A DNA stretch of 64,000 nucleotides from Desulforapulum autotrophicum HRM2 (GTDB lineage: Bacteria; Desulfobacterota; Desulfobacteria; Desulfobacterales; Desulfobacteraceae), in assembly GCF_000020365.1 (NCBI RefSeq), contig NC_012108.1:3224001-3288000 (forward strand), written 5' to 3'. The position numbers were made by a program, and so were the translations under genes. Within the stretch, counting starts at the first letter, position 1. Each line of letters starts with the position of its first letter. Positions 34,961 to 44,989 of this stretch are shown here, in pieces. Under the pieces are notes generated by a model. That model saw nothing but the letters and a program-made list of their open reading frames with translations. It ran no database searches and had not been told where the DNA came from.

Positions 34961-36994
34961 ATGGGTGACAAAAAAGTAGAAGAGACCACCGAGGCGCAGA
35001 TTGCGGTACATTGGCAGGAAGAAGGTTATTACTATCCCTCAACAAAATTCATAGGCCAGGCAAACCTGACCGATCCAGCCGTTTACGACAGATTCAGTCT
35101 TGATAATTTTCCTGACTGCTTCACCGAATATGCAAAAATGCTAGACTGGTATAAACCCTGGAATACGGTACTTGATACCAGTGATGCCCCATGCTGGAAA
35201 TGGTTCAAGGGCGGATTGATAAACGCAAGTTACAACTGCATTGACCGCCATCTTGAAAAAAACAAAAATAAAACAGCCATCCACTTTGTTCCTGAGCCTG
35301 AAAGTGAAAGGGTCGACCATATTACCTATCAGGAGCTTTATGTACGGGTCAACGAATTTGCTGCCCTTCTCCGGGACTTTGCAGGTTTAAAAAGAGGAGA
35401 TCGAGTCACCGTCCACATGCCCATGACAGCAGAACTTGCCATTACCATGCTTGCATGTGCTCGCCTGGGAGTAATTCATTCTGTTGTTTTCGGCGGTTTT
35501 TCACCCAATGCCTGTGCAGACAGGATTGTTGACTCCCAGTCCAGGGTACTCATATCCATGGATGCCTATTACAGATCAGGAACTTTGCTAAACCATAAAA
35601 TTAACGCCGATGATGCTGTCAAAATAGCCAAAAACGGAGGCCAGGTGGTTGACAAGGTTTTGGTATGGCAGCGATACCCGGGCAAGAGTTCCACCGAGAC
35701 CCCCATGGTTGCCGGCCGTGATTTTTTTGTAAATGAAGAATTGAAAAACTACTATGGTAAGCGTATTGAACCCGAAAAAATGCTTGCTGAAGATCCCCTT
35801 TTTCTCATGTACACCAGTGGAACTACCGGCAAACCCAAAGGCTGCCAGCACAGCACAGGAGGCTATCTCGCCTATGTAGCAGGCACATCAAAATATATTC
35901 AAGATATTCATCCTGAAGATGTTTACTGGTGCATGGCTGACATCGGGTGGATTACCGGCCATTCATATATTGTTTATGGTCCTTTGGCCCTTTGTGCATC
36001 ATCTGTCATTTATGAAGGCGTTCCCACATACCCGGATGCAGGCAGATCGTGGAGAATCGCCCAGGAACTTGATGTCAATATTTTCCATACCGCTCCCACC
36101 GCCATTCGCGCATTGAGAAAAATAGGTCCAGATGAACCCGCAAAATACAACTACCATTTCAAACATATGACAACCGTGGGTGAACCCATTGAGCCCGAGG
36201 TATGGAAATGGTATCAGCGGGAAGTCGGCAAGGGCGAAGCCGCCATTGTTGACACTTGGTGGCAGACCGAAAACGGCGGTTTTCTGTGCAGCACCGTGCC
36301 GGGTATAAAGCCCATGAAGCCCGGCAGTGCAGGCCCTGGAGTACCAGGCATTCATCCCATCATTTATGATGAAAACGGACATGAAGTCACAAAGGCTGGG
36401 ATCGCAGGCAATATCTGTATCCAGAATCCATGGCCGGGACAATTTCAGACCATCTGGGGAGACAGGGATCGGTTTGTTGAGACCTATTTTGCCCGCTACT
36501 GCAAAGATCCCAAGAGCAAAGACTGGCGTGACTGGCCATACCTGGCCGGTGATGCAGCCACAAAGTCCGATGACGGATACTACAGAATTCTGGGCAGAAT
36601 TGATGATGTCATCAATGTGTCCGGTCATCGTCTCGGTACCAAAGAGATAGAATCCGCAGCCCTTGTGGTTAATGAAGTCGCAGAAGCTGCCGTTGTTCCA
36701 GTTGCCCATGATATCAAAGGAAAGGTCCCTGATCTTTACATCGCCCTTAAACCAGGATACGAAGCAACTGAAGCCCTTGCCCAGAAAATTTCCGACGCGA
36801 TCTGCGAACAAATCGGAAAAATTGCAAAACCACGAAAAGTCTGGCTTGTGCCCGATATGCCTAAAACAAGATCCGGTAAGATCATGCGCCGTGTTCTGGG
36901 CGCGATTTCCAACAACAAAGACGTTGGTGATGTCATGACCCTGGCCAACCCGGAAGTCGTTGTCATCATCAAGGAGATGGTTACCGGAAAATAA
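34961..36994 (+). CDS. acs: Acetyl-CoA synthetase
   Basis: A 677-residue AMP-forming acetate-CoA ligase. The YTSGTTGKPKGCQHSTGGYL loop, DIGWITGHSYIVYGPL, DTWWQTENGGF, GRIDDVINVSGHRLGTKEIE and the acylatable lysine motif PKTRSGKIMRR are all present. The start at 34961 has AAGGAG 7-8 nt upstream. It activates acetate for oxidation through the acetyl-CoA pathway or for assimilation. It heads an operon with a second short-chain ligase and a transporter. Confidence 0.92.
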   Translation: MGDKKVEETTEAQIAVHWQEEGYYYPSTKFIGQANLTDPAVYDRFSLDNFPDCFTEYAKMLDWYKPWNTVLDTSDAPCWKWFKGGLINASYNCIDRHLEKNKNKTAIHFVPEPESERVDHITYQELYVRVNEFAALLRDFAGLKRGDRVTVHMPMTAELAITMLACARLGVIHSVVFGGFSPNACADRIVDSQSRVLISMDAYYRSGTLLNHKINADDAVKIAKNGGQVVDKVLVWQRYPGKSSTETPMVAGRDFFVNEELKNYYGKRIEPEKMLAEDPLFLMYTSGTTGKPKGCQHSTGGYLAYVAGTSKYIQDIHPEDVYWCMADIGWITGHSYIVYGPLALCASSVIYEGVPTYPDAGRSWRIAQELDVNIFHTAPTAIRALRKIGPDEPAKYNYHFKHMTTVGEPIEPEVWKWYQREVGKGEAAIVDTWWQTENGGFLCSTVPGIKPMKPGSAGPGVPGIHPIIYDENGHEVTKAGIAGNICIQNPWPGQFQTIWGDRDRFVETYFARYCKDPKSKDWRDWPYLAGDAATKSDDGYYRILGRIDDVINVSGHRLGTKEIESAALVVNEVAEAAVVPVAHDIKGKVPDLYIALKPGYEATEALAQKISDAICEQIGKIAKPRKVWLVPDMPKTRSGKIMRRVLGAISNNKDVGDVMTLANPEVVVIIKEMVTGK

Positions 36995-37005
36995 CACTCA
37001 ACTGT

Positions 37006-37035
37006 CCGGCAACAGCGGTCACACCTTGTTGCCGG
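37006..37035 (+). promoter_or_regulatory. Intercistronic hairpin between acs and prpE
   Basis: CCGGCAACA (37006-37014) pairs with TGTTGCCGG (37027-37035) around a 12-nt loop. The following TTTAAACTTTT is only moderately T-rich, so it could be a partial terminator or an mRNA-stabilising hairpin separating expression of the two ligases. Confidence 0.5.
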
Positions 37036-37070
37036 CTTTAAACTTTTATCCAAAATAAGGACCTAATTTT

Positions 37071-38978
37071 ATGTCAAACTTGTATGAAGAGGCTTACAAC
37101 CAGTCCATCAATGATCCTGAAGCCTTTTGGGGACCTATTGCAGAAGAATGCCATTGGTATAAAAAATGGGACAAAGTTCTTGATGATTCAAACAAACCGT
37201 TTTACCGCTGGTTTGTCGGCGGTGAGATGAATACCTGTTACAACGCCCTTGACCTTCACATTGACAACGGCATCGGTGAAAACAAAGCCCTGATCTACGA
37301 CAGCCCTGTAACCAACACCAAACGGGTTTACACGTTTAATGAACTCAGGGACGAAGTGGCCAGGTTTGCCGGGGTCCTTGCTGCAAAGAACGTTCAAAAG
37401 GGAGACAGGGTCATCATCTACATGCCCATGATTCCCGAGGCCGCAATTGCCATGCTGGCCTGCGCAAGGCTTGGTGCAGTCCATTCCGTTGTGTTCGGCG
37501 GTTTCGCAGCCAACGAACTTGCCACCCGCATCAACGATGCAAAGCCAAAAGTCATGGTCACGGCCTCCTGCGGTATTGAGGTCAAAAAGGTCATCCCCTA
37601 CAAACCGTTGCTCGACGAATCCATCAACCTTGCCGGGTTCAAACCTGACAGCTGCATCGTGTTCCAGCGCCCCATGGTCCAGGCCGAGCTCAAGGCCGGA
37701 AGGGACTATGACTGGGATGAACTCATGAACGCTGCAAAGCCCCATGACTGTGTCCCTGTATTGGCAACAGACCCCTTGTACATCCTCTACACCTCGGGCA
37801 CCACGGGTCAGCCAAAGGGGGTAGTCCGGGACAACGGCGGCCACCTTGTGGCACTCAAATGGACCATGAAGGCCATCTACGACATTGACGAAGGGGATGT
37901 CTACTGGGCAGCCAGCGATATCGGCTGGGTTGTGGGCCACTCCTACATCGTGTATGCACCTCTTTTCAAAGGTGCCACAACCATCATGTTTGAGGGTAAA
38001 CCCGTTGGCACCCCGGATGCTGGAACTTTCTGGCGGGTGATCCAGGACCATGGGGTCAAGAGTCTGTTTACCGCACCAACAGCCTTCAGGGCCATCAAGC
38101 GGGATGACCCGGAGGCCAAGCTCATGAAGGATTATGATCTCTCAAGTTTTAAAATCCTGTTCCTGGCAGGCGAAAGAACCGATTCGGATACCCTGAAATG
38201 GGCAGAAACCAACCTCAAAGTCCCGGTCATTGACCACTGGTGGCAGACGGAAACCGGCTGGGCCATTGCGGCCAACTGCATGGGTCTGCACCACTTTCCG
38301 GTAAAACCAGGCTCTCCAACCAAGGCTGTTCCCGGCTGGGACGTCCAGGTGGTTGATCCCAACAACAAACCGGTTGCCTCGGGCGAAATCGGCGCCATTG
38401 TGGTCAAGCTGCCCCTGCCTCCGGGAACCCTTCCCACCCTGTGGCAGAACGACAAACGGTATATTGAGGCCTATCTTGAGGAATTTCCCGGATACTACAA
38501 GACAGCCGATGCAGGGTATATTGACGAAGAAGGGTATATCTATGTTATGACCCGCACGGACGACATCATCAATGTTGCCGGCCACAGACTCTCCACCGGG
38601 GCCATGGAAGAGGTGCTTTCCTGCCATCCCATGGTTGCCGAATGTGCGGTCATGGGGGTTGAAGATCGGCTCAAGGGTCAGGTCCCCCTGGGATTTCTGG
38701 TGCTCAAAGCAGGTGTCACCGTTGACCACGATCAGATCATCCGGGAGGCCATTCAGATGGTTCGCGATCAAATTGGACCGGTGGCGGCATTCAAGACGGC
38801 CACCATTGTCAAACGCCTTCCCAAGACCCGATCCGGCAAGATCCTGAGGGGAACCATGCGAAGCATTGCCGACCAAAAGGAGTACAAAGTTCCGGCCACC
38901 ATTGATGACCCTGCCATTCTCGATGAGATCGAAGTGAGCCTGGGCGCCATCGGATATGGGAAGAAGGCCTCAAAATAA
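37071..38978 (+). CDS. prpE: Propionyl-CoA synthetase (PrpE-like)
   Basis: A 635-residue AMP-forming ligase. YTSGTTGQPKGVVRDNGGHL, the DIGWVVGHSYIVYAPL stretch, DHWWQTETGW, RTDDIINVAGHRLSTGAMEE and PKTRSGKILRGTMRSI match the PrpE/AcsM group. The VVRDNGGHLVAL segment is typical of propionate-specific members. Substrate preference (propionate versus other short acids) remains inferred. It is separated from acs by 76 bp and followed by the transporter gene after 40 bp. Confidence 0.88.
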   Translation: MSNLYEEAYNQSINDPEAFWGPIAEECHWYKKWDKVLDDSNKPFYRWFVGGEMNTCYNALDLHIDNGIGENKALIYDSPVTNTKRVYTFNELRDEVARFAGVLAAKNVQKGDRVIIYMPMIPEAAIAMLACARLGAVHSVVFGGFAANELATRINDAKPKVMVTASCGIEVKKVIPYKPLLDESINLAGFKPDSCIVFQRPMVQAELKAGRDYDWDELMNAAKPHDCVPVLATDPLYILYTSGTTGQPKGVVRDNGGHLVALKWTMKAIYDIDEGDVYWAASDIGWVVGHSYIVYAPLFKGATTIMFEGKPVGTPDAGTFWRVIQDHGVKSLFTAPTAFRAIKRDDPEAKLMKDYDLSSFKILFLAGERTDSDTLKWAETNLKVPVIDHWWQTETGWAIAANCMGLHHFPVKPGSPTKAVPGWDVQVVDPNNKPVASGEIGAIVVKLPLPPGTLPTLWQNDKRYIEAYLEEFPGYYKTADAGYIDEEGYIYVMTRTDDIINVAGHRLSTGAMEEVLSCHPMVAECAVMGVEDRLKGQVPLGFLVLKAGVTVDHDQIIREAIQMVRDQIGPVAAFKTATIVKRLPKTRSGKILRGTMRSIADQKEYKVPATIDDPAILDEIEVSLGAIGYGKKASK

Positions 38979-39018
38979 TCCTAGGTTTAAATTTTTACAC
39001 GAAACAGAGGAGCAGACA

Positions 39019-40308
39019 ATGAGCCAGCAAGCAATCGAAAAAGTCCCGGCACAGGCATGGATAACCACCTTTGCCGGAACTGCCATAAATCTTTGTCTTG
39101 GTATTCTCTATGCCTGGAGCATCTGGAAATCGGCCCTGGTCAATGTTGACAGGGCAGGAGAAATGATGACGGGCATCAATGAAGGCTGGGTCTACCTGAC
39201 CAATGCCCAGGCCGCAACCCCCTTTTCCCTTTGCGTCATTATTTTTGCCCTGCTCATGATCCCTGGCGGACGTATCCAGGATAGAATCAGCCCGAAATTC
39301 GGCGCCACCTGTGGAGGGCTTCTCCTGGCAGCCGGCTGCATTGTTGCAGGACTGATGAAGAGCTATACAGGGCTTATCATCGGTTTTGGCATCCTTGGTG
39401 GCGCAGGTATGGGCATTGGATACGCAGCCCCTACCCCTGCTGCCCTGAAATGGTTTGGACCGGAAAAACGCGGCCTTGTAGCAGGCCTTGTGGTGGGTGG
39501 TTATGGTGGCGCAGCCCTTTACATCGGGTGGCTGGGCCAGAAACTCATTGACCTCTACGGCATCACGGGAAGTTTTGTTGTCCTGGGCTCGTTCTTTGCC
39601 GTTGTCGTTGTCATTGCAGGTCAGATGCTCAAGGCTCCGCCTGAAGGATATGTTCCCCCGGCCAATGTGACCAACGCCGGACACTCGGGTGCCACGGAAA
39701 AAACCCATAACTGGGAAGCGGCCGATGTTCTCAAGACCTGGCAGTTCTACGCCCTTGTCTTCATGTTCATCCTTACCACCCAGTCAGGCCTTCTCATCAT
39801 CAGTTCGGCCAACGGCCTGATGATGACAACAGCCAAGGGCATGCCCTTTTTCATGGCAAATGCATGGATCCTGGTCTCCTATGGCGGATTGATCAACGCC
39901 TCGGGACGGGTGGGTACGGGTTACTATTCAGACAAGATCGGACGGCTCAATGCCTACTGCCTTAACTGTGGTGTCTCAGCCCTCTGCCTCTTTTCCCTGC
40001 CCTTTGTCATCTCAACCCAGAATCTGTTTCTCCTGTTCCTCGTTGTGGGTGTTGCCTACTGGCAGTACGGCGGAGGTCTTTCGTTAATGCCTTCGTTTAC
40101 GGCGGATTTTTACGGTGCAAAAAACCTTGGGTTCAACTATGGTCTTGTTTTCATCGGATGGGGACTTGGGTTTTTCATGGCAAGAATAGGCGGTGTTATC
40201 CAGGACATCACCGGTAGTCTGAACCTTGCCTTCTACATCTCAGGGGGCCTTCTGGTTGCAGGGGTCATCCTTGCAAAGCTAACCACAAAACCCCAGTATA
40301 ACGGATAG
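39019..40308 (+). CDS. OFA-family MFS carboxylate transporter
   Basis: A 429-residue transporter with about 12 hydrophobic segments. GTAINLCLGILYAWSIWKSAL at the start, GGRIQDRISPK, and GIGYAAPTPAALKWFGPEKRGL are marks of the oxalate/formate antiporter family of MFS proteins. The start at 39019 (MSQQAIEKVP) follows GAGGAG. The context with two short-chain acyl-CoA ligases suggests uptake of acetate, propionate or similar acids. Confidence 0.88.
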   Translation: MSQQAIEKVPAQAWITTFAGTAINLCLGILYAWSIWKSALVNVDRAGEMMTGINEGWVYLTNAQAATPFSLCVIIFALLMIPGGRIQDRISPKFGATCGGLLLAAGCIVAGLMKSYTGLIIGFGILGGAGMGIGYAAPTPAALKWFGPEKRGLVAGLVVGGYGGAALYIGWLGQKLIDLYGITGSFVVLGSFFAVVVVIAGQMLKAPPEGYVPPANVTNAGHSGATEKTHNWEAADVLKTWQFYALVFMFILTTQSGLLIISSANGLMMTTAKGMPFFMANAWILVSYGGLINASGRVGTGYYSDKIGRLNAYCLNCGVSALCLFSLPFVISTQNLFLLFLVVGVAYWQYGGGLSLMPSFTADFYGAKNLGFNYGLVFIGWGLGFFMARIGGVIQDITGSLNLAFYISGGLLVAGVILAKLTTKPQYNG

Positions 40309-40320
40309 AGAACACACGTT

Positions 40321-40353
40321 TCCGGGGCATGGCATCACCTGTCATGCCCCGGA
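40321..40353 (+). terminator. Strong hairpin after the transporter gene
   Basis: TCCGGGGCATG (40321-40331) pairs perfectly with CATGCCCCGGA (40343-40353), an 11-bp stem with an 11-nt loop. No T-run follows, so factor-independent termination is uncertain. It may protect the mRNA end of the acs operon. Confidence 0.5.
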
Positions 40354-40392
40354 ATGCCCCTCCTCTTAGAAAGCGCTTAAAAAGGACAGTCA

Positions 40393-41052
40393 ATGGAATA
40401 TGCGAACCTGACACACCTGCCGTTTATTCTTGATTTTTCAAATCTTCAATTTGACACCACCATCATCTTCATCGTGTCCATTCTCCTTGCCATCACGGTT
40501 AATGCAGAGGCCCAGGCGTTCATGGCAACCCTTCTGGGAGATGCCCAGACCCAGGCAAAGGATCGATTCCATTTCAACCCTCTGGGTCACATGAACCTGT
40601 CTGGAGTTCTGTGCTTTGCCGTGGCAGGTTTTGGCTGGCCAAAACAGCCGAAGATACACACAAAGAACTTTAAACACCCGGATTTTTACCTCATCCTTGT
40701 CAAATTTGCCGGCCCTTTTGCCAACCTCATGCTTGCCTCCATCGCCGGCAGCATTCTGTGGATCATGGGCAACTGGGGGGTTGAGGACCAGGTGTTCCCC
40801 ATTCTGGTGGCCGTAAACATCATCATGTTTGTAACCGGATTTATTCCCATCCCCCCCCTTGCAGGTGCCTCCCTTGTCTCGTTTTTTTTCCCGAAACAAA
40901 CGAACATTTCATCCCGATCCAAACTTATTTTTGATGCTGTGCCATATCTTTTTGTCGCAGCCCTGGTATGGATAAAACTGACCCATGGCAATCTCCTGGA
41001 CATCTATTTTTCCCCTGTTTTCACAGCCATGTTTAATTTCATATCAGGATAG
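40393..41052 (+). CDS. Site-2-protease homologue lacking zinc ligands
   Basis: A 219-residue membrane protein aligned by eye with M50B site-2 proteases. LLGDAQTQAKDRFHFNPLGHMNLSG, FGWPKQPKIHTKNF and KFAGPFANLMLASI follow the family in order. The active-site HExxH is replaced by N37-A38-E-A-Q41, and the third ligand (Asp in the usual PPLDG) is Ala157 in IPIPPLAGAS. It therefore should not bind catalytic zinc. It lies 84 bp after the transporter and may be a pseudo-enzyme regulator or membrane chaperone. The reading frame is intact, so it is not a decayed gene. Confidence 0.75.
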   Translation: MEYANLTHLPFILDFSNLQFDTTIIFIVSILLAITVNAEAQAFMATLLGDAQTQAKDRFHFNPLGHMNLSGVLCFAVAGFGWPKQPKIHTKNFKHPDFYLILVKFAGPFANLMLASIAGSILWIMGNWGVEDQVFPILVAVNIIMFVTGFIPIPPLAGASLVSFFFPKQTNISSRSKLIFDAVPYLFVAALVWIKLTHGNLLDIYFSPVFTAMFNFISG

Positions 41053-41085
41053 CCGGTATAAACCGGACAAAAGACCAGGCTGCCA

Positions 41086-43170
41086 TCACCGCCTGTTTTC
41101 CAGCACCCTGTTGAGAACCATGTTCAATTCTTCCAAGGTGTAGGGTTTTTGAATAAACTGCTCATTTGCTTTAAATACATCTTCAAACTGATCGTGGCCC
41201 TTGGGAAATCCGCTGACAAAAAGAATCTTAACATCTTCCTTTATTTCCCGCAGAAGCCGGGCCGTTTCAAATCCATTTCGCCCGGGCATGATAACGTCCA
41301 TGATAACAAGAACAACCGTGTCCAGATTCTCGACAAACAGCTCCACCGCATCCCGGGAATTCTCTGCGGCAATGACCCTGTAACCAAGCACCTCGAGGAT
41401 TTCAATGTTGATATCCAGAACCGTTTTTTCGTCATCCACCAGAAGAATGGTTAACAACTGCTTATCAGAAAAATCTTCTTCGGCCGAACGGGCCGGTTGC
41501 TCGTAGACACATGCCGGCAGGTAAACCTTGAAGCTGGTTCCCTCTCCTCGTTTAGAATCCAGCGTAATCATTCCCGAATGATTTTTGACAATGCCATAGA
41601 CCGAAGCAAGGCCAAGGCCTGTTCCCCTGACCCGCTCCTTTGTGGTAAAAAAAGGTTCAAACACCCGCTTTCGAGTCGCCGCATCCATGCCTGTCCCGGT
41701 ATCTGAAACCGTTATCCTGACGTACTCTCCAGGCTCTGCATCGTGGAGAAAGGCAAAGGCTTCATCCACAGGATGATTCTCGACAATGATACGAATCTCT
41801 CCTCCACCGGGCATTGCCTGTGCAGAATTGAGCAAAAGATTCAGAAAAACATGTTCAATCTGGGCAGAATCTCCCCTGACCAGGCGAACATCCCCATTGC
41901 AATTCTGAAAAATTCGAATATCCTTCCGGGTTCTGCCAAAAAGGTCACACACCCCCTTGAGAAGCAGGTTAAGATCCAATTCCGTTTCCTGATATTTCCC
42001 TGATCTTGCAAACCCAAGCAGTTTATTTGTAACCTCTGCCCCTCTTTTGATACATCGCTCAATGTTTTTGATTTTGTCGGAAATCATTGGATGGGAATGG
42101 TACTTTACCAGCAACAGAGAGGTGTTGCCCTGGATTCCCATGAGCAGGTTGTTGAACTCATGGGCAAGGCCGCCTGCCAGGGTGGCAATGGATTCAAGCT
42201 TTTCCACCTGAAAATACTTCTCTTCAAGGGCCTTTCGTTTTTTTTCCTGGTCAAGGGACTGGGTTGCATCCCGGACAATACCACGGAAGCCCTTTTTCTT
42301 TCCCTGGGCATCTTCAATAAGGGCAATGGAATGCTCATAAACCACAACGGAACCATCCGCCCTTATAACCCGGGTCTGGTTAAGACCCGACGGCATGCCG
42401 GTCTCATAAACATTTTTTGCCACCTCTTTGATCAATTTGGCAGTTTCAGGATTAACCACCTCCTTGAAATTCATTCCAAGAAAACGGTCACGGGTCCGGC
42501 GGGTCATCCGGCACAGCCGTCTGTTTACAAAGGTAAAAACCCCCAACAGGTCTATTTCATAGTATCCCTCATCAATATTTTCGATGATCGACCGGTAACG
42601 TTCTTCACTCTTTATCAGGGCTGAGATATAAAATTCCTTTTCAATATAACCGCCAACCATCTCGGCTGCCGTGGTAAGGAACTCTATGTCCATGGGTTGC
42701 CAGGAACGGGTGGGGCTCAACGCCTCAAACCCTATAAATCCGTGCCAGTGGTTACCGGTAAAAAGTGGGACAAGAAGTGAAAAAGCCGTTTTATTCGCCT
42801 TGAATTTTTCATTTTCAAATTCACCACCACACCCCTGGTCAACAATGACAATCTCTCCTTGTCCCAGGGCTGCTTCCCATTCAGATGCAAGGTCTTCATA
42901 GGCAAACCAGACTTTTGCAGAGGCCCTTTCAGGACTGTCAATGCCTTGATTCATGAGCAGATGAACGTTTCGGGCACATAGTCTGTCATCGGCATCAACG
43001 AAATTTTCATAAAAAGAAACACTGTCGGCCTGGGTTACCACAAGAAGTTCATGCAAAACGCGCACAAAGGCATTGGGCCTGCCGGATATCAGCTCCTTTG
43101 AACAGGCGGCAAGTCCCTTGTAATAGGTGAGCATGGTGTTTTTTTCGCTGGTTCGATCAGATGATCCCAT
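41086..43170 (-). CDS. Hybrid sensor histidine kinase (GAF-PAS-HisKA-HATPase-REC)
   Basis: A 694-residue soluble kinase. Order: GAF-like domain (about 20-185), PAS (from SEERYRSIIENIDEGYYEIDL to the PAC end FRGIVRDATQ), H-box LAGGLAHEFNNLLMG, ATPase domain (DTGTGMD, FEPFFTTKERVRGTGLGLASVYG), and a C-terminal receiver with acidic pair VDDEK, phosphoacceptor Asp in VIMDVIMPGRNG, and Lys in IQKPYTLEEL. No membrane segment is seen, so the signal is cytoplasmic. The start at 43170 has AAGGAGGGG upstream and overlaps the ubiD-like gene by 14 bp. Confidence 0.92.
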   Translation of the reverse strand: MGSSDRTSEKNTMLTYYKGLAACSKELISGRPNAFVRVLHELLVVTQADSVSFYENFVDADDRLCARNVHLLMNQGIDSPERASAKVWFAYEDLASEWEAALGQGEIVIVDQGCGGEFENEKFKANKTAFSLLVPLFTGNHWHGFIGFEALSPTRSWQPMDIEFLTTAAEMVGGYIEKEFYISALIKSEERYRSIIENIDEGYYEIDLLGVFTFVNRRLCRMTRRTRDRFLGMNFKEVVNPETAKLIKEVAKNVYETGMPSGLNQTRVIRADGSVVVYEHSIALIEDAQGKKKGFRGIVRDATQSLDQEKKRKALEEKYFQVEKLESIATLAGGLAHEFNNLLMGIQGNTSLLLVKYHSHPMISDKIKNIERCIKRGAEVTNKLLGFARSGKYQETELDLNLLLKGVCDLFGRTRKDIRIFQNCNGDVRLVRGDSAQIEHVFLNLLLNSAQAMPGGGEIRIIVENHPVDEAFAFLHDAEPGEYVRITVSDTGTGMDAATRKRVFEPFFTTKERVRGTGLGLASVYGIVKNHSGMITLDSKRGEGTSFKVYLPACVYEQPARSAEEDFSDKQLLTILLVDDEKTVLDINIEILEVLGYRVIAAENSRDAVELFVENLDTVVLVIMDVIMPGRNGFETARLLREIKEDVKILFVSGFPKGHDQFEDVFKANEQFIQKPYTLEELNMVLNRVLENRR

Positions 43171-44989
43171 GGAGATCCCCTCCTTTTTGACCCAGCCGGT
43201 CCACCCGCCGTTCAACATCAGGGTCCGGGACAAGGGGCGGCGCATGGAAGGGCTTGATCCTCGCGTCAACGATCAACGGCCCCCTGCACCCCCAGTGCTT
43301 GTGACGGACAAAAGACTCAACACCGTGGATGTCGTGGGAGGGGTTGGAACGTGAAAAGGTGATCCACACGAAGGTGTCAAAGTTCCGGGCGGCAAGATCC
43401 GAATCGTCTGCAATCACAACCAGGGCAAGCCCTCCAACGGCATCAGATGTTGCAAGGTGTTCTGCAAGCTGAGCAACCTCCTTATCAGCCCTTGGATAGT
43501 CGGTAAACACAGGCCCCTTGACCACAACCATGCCCGGTCCTGCAAGTCTTGGCATTGAAAAAGACGGGGGAAGGTTGAGGCCAACGGGAACATGGGTCAC
43601 GAGGGTTCGTTTTTCCTCTCCTGCGGCTGCCACCACAAGCTTTGACCCGGTGTTGAGGCCATCGGCACTGTAATCCAGGGTGTCCATGGTAAAGGAGGTG
43701 TAAAAATGAAGATCCCGGCTGAAATCCACCCGGGCAAGGCAGTGAACCAGAAAGGCCTTTTCATCTGAGATATCCAGATCAGGAGCGTCCTCGTGGGCCA
43801 GGATAAACAGATATTTTGCAAGGGAAAGCTGGTTCGCTCCAAGGATGGCATTGGCATGGGTCAGAAGCTCCCTTGGCTGTCTGGGTTCATAGGGCACATA
43901 CCGTTCCAGGGCCTTGGCAAGCAGAAGCGGGTGAACCCCTGCAGCGTCAACGGCATGGACTGCCGTCACCCCGGGAATGGCCACGGGAATGGCAGGACCT
44001 GTCATCTCGTGGATCAGTTCACCAAAAATTGAATCCTCCTGGGGAGGCCGGCCGACCACGGTAAAAGGCCAGATTGCATCCCTTCGATGGAAGACCGATT
44101 CCACCTCAAGATAGGGAAAGTCATGGACAAGGGAGTAATATCCCAGGTGATCTCCAAAGGGTCCTTCGGGTTTTGTGCGGCCCATGGCGATGGTGCCGGT
44201 GATGCAGAAATCCGCATCAAGACTTATGAGATAGCCGTTTTGAATGGTGTAGGCAAACCGTCTGCCGGCAAGGACCCCTGCAAAACTGACCTCGGGAAGG
44301 TGTTCCGGAAGGGGCATGACCGCCGAAAGGGTATGGGCCGGAGGCCCCCCTACAAAGATACTCACCTTGAGCCGCTGGTTCTGTTCAAGGGCCCTGGCAT
44401 GGTGGTTGCCGATTCCCCGGTGAATCTGGTAGTGCAGGCCGATCTGTTTGCCCGGAAGATAATCGTTTCCCGACAACTGCACCCGGTACATACCCAGATT
44501 TGAACGAAAAACGCCTGGCCGCAAAGGATCCTGGGAGCAGACCTGGGGCAGAAGAATAAACCCACCCCCGTCCATGGGCCAGCATCGTATCATTGGAAGA
44601 TCGTTGATCCCTGCCCGGGCATCCAGAACCGGCCCTGTCCGCTTTTTTGCAGGCAGGGCATGGACAAGACCCGGCAGGGCCTTGAGGGCCTTAAGGGGAG
44701 ATCGTAACGCTTCACCCGGGTCGGATTGAAGACGCACAAGGTGCTTGATAGTCTCAAGTCCAGCCCCCAGGATCTTTACGGCCCGGTCATGGGTGCCGAA
44801 CAGGTTTGACACAGCCGGAAACCGGGTGCCCTTGACCCGTTCAAATAAAATGGCAGGACCGCCTGCCTCAAACACACGCCTGTGGATCTCAGCCATCTCA
44901 AGATCAGGATCCACCTCTTGCCGAATTATTACAAGATCCTTCTGGTTGGATAAAAAATCGACACAGGCTGCAAGACTTGAAAAACTCAT
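43157..44989 (-). CDS. UbiD-family decarboxylase
   Basis: A 610-residue protein. MGRTKPEGPFGDHLGYYS is the UbiD signature with the catalytic glutamate and prenyl-FMN/metal contacts. RSNLGMYRVQLSGNDYLPGKQIGLHYQIHRG is also typical. Family members (de)carboxylate aromatic or unsaturated acids using prenylated FMN. Length is longer than E. coli UbiD (497), as in the larger subgroup. It is coupled to the PNPOx-like gene upstream (ATGA overlap). No ubiX is nearby. Substrate unknown. Confidence 0.88.
   Translation of the reverse strand: MSFSSLAACVDFLSNQKDLVIIRQEVDPDLEMAEIHRRVFEAGGPAILFERVKGTRFPAVSNLFGTHDRAVKILGAGLETIKHLVRLQSDPGEALRSPLKALKALPGLVHALPAKKRTGPVLDARAGINDLPMIRCWPMDGGGFILLPQVCSQDPLRPGVFRSNLGMYRVQLSGNDYLPGKQIGLHYQIHRGIGNHHARALEQNQRLKVSIFVGGPPAHTLSAVMPLPEHLPEVSFAGVLAGRRFAYTIQNGYLISLDADFCITGTIAMGRTKPEGPFGDHLGYYSLVHDFPYLEVESVFHRRDAIWPFTVVGRPPQEDSIFGELIHEMTGPAIPVAIPGVTAVHAVDAAGVHPLLLAKALERYVPYEPRQPRELLTHANAILGANQLSLAKYLFILAHEDAPDLDISDEKAFLVHCLARVDFSRDLHFYTSFTMDTLDYSADGLNTGSKLVVAAAGEEKRTLVTHVPVGLNLPPSFSMPRLAGPGMVVVKGPVFTDYPRADKEVAQLAEHLATSDAVGGLALVVIADDSDLAARNFDTFVWITFSRSNPSHDIHGVESFVRHKHWGCRGPLIVDARIKPFHAPPLVPDPDVERRVDRLGQKGGDLHGII

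Noticed and set aside
40393-41052. Active site-2 protease
   Set aside because: HExxH and the third zinc ligand are all substituted.
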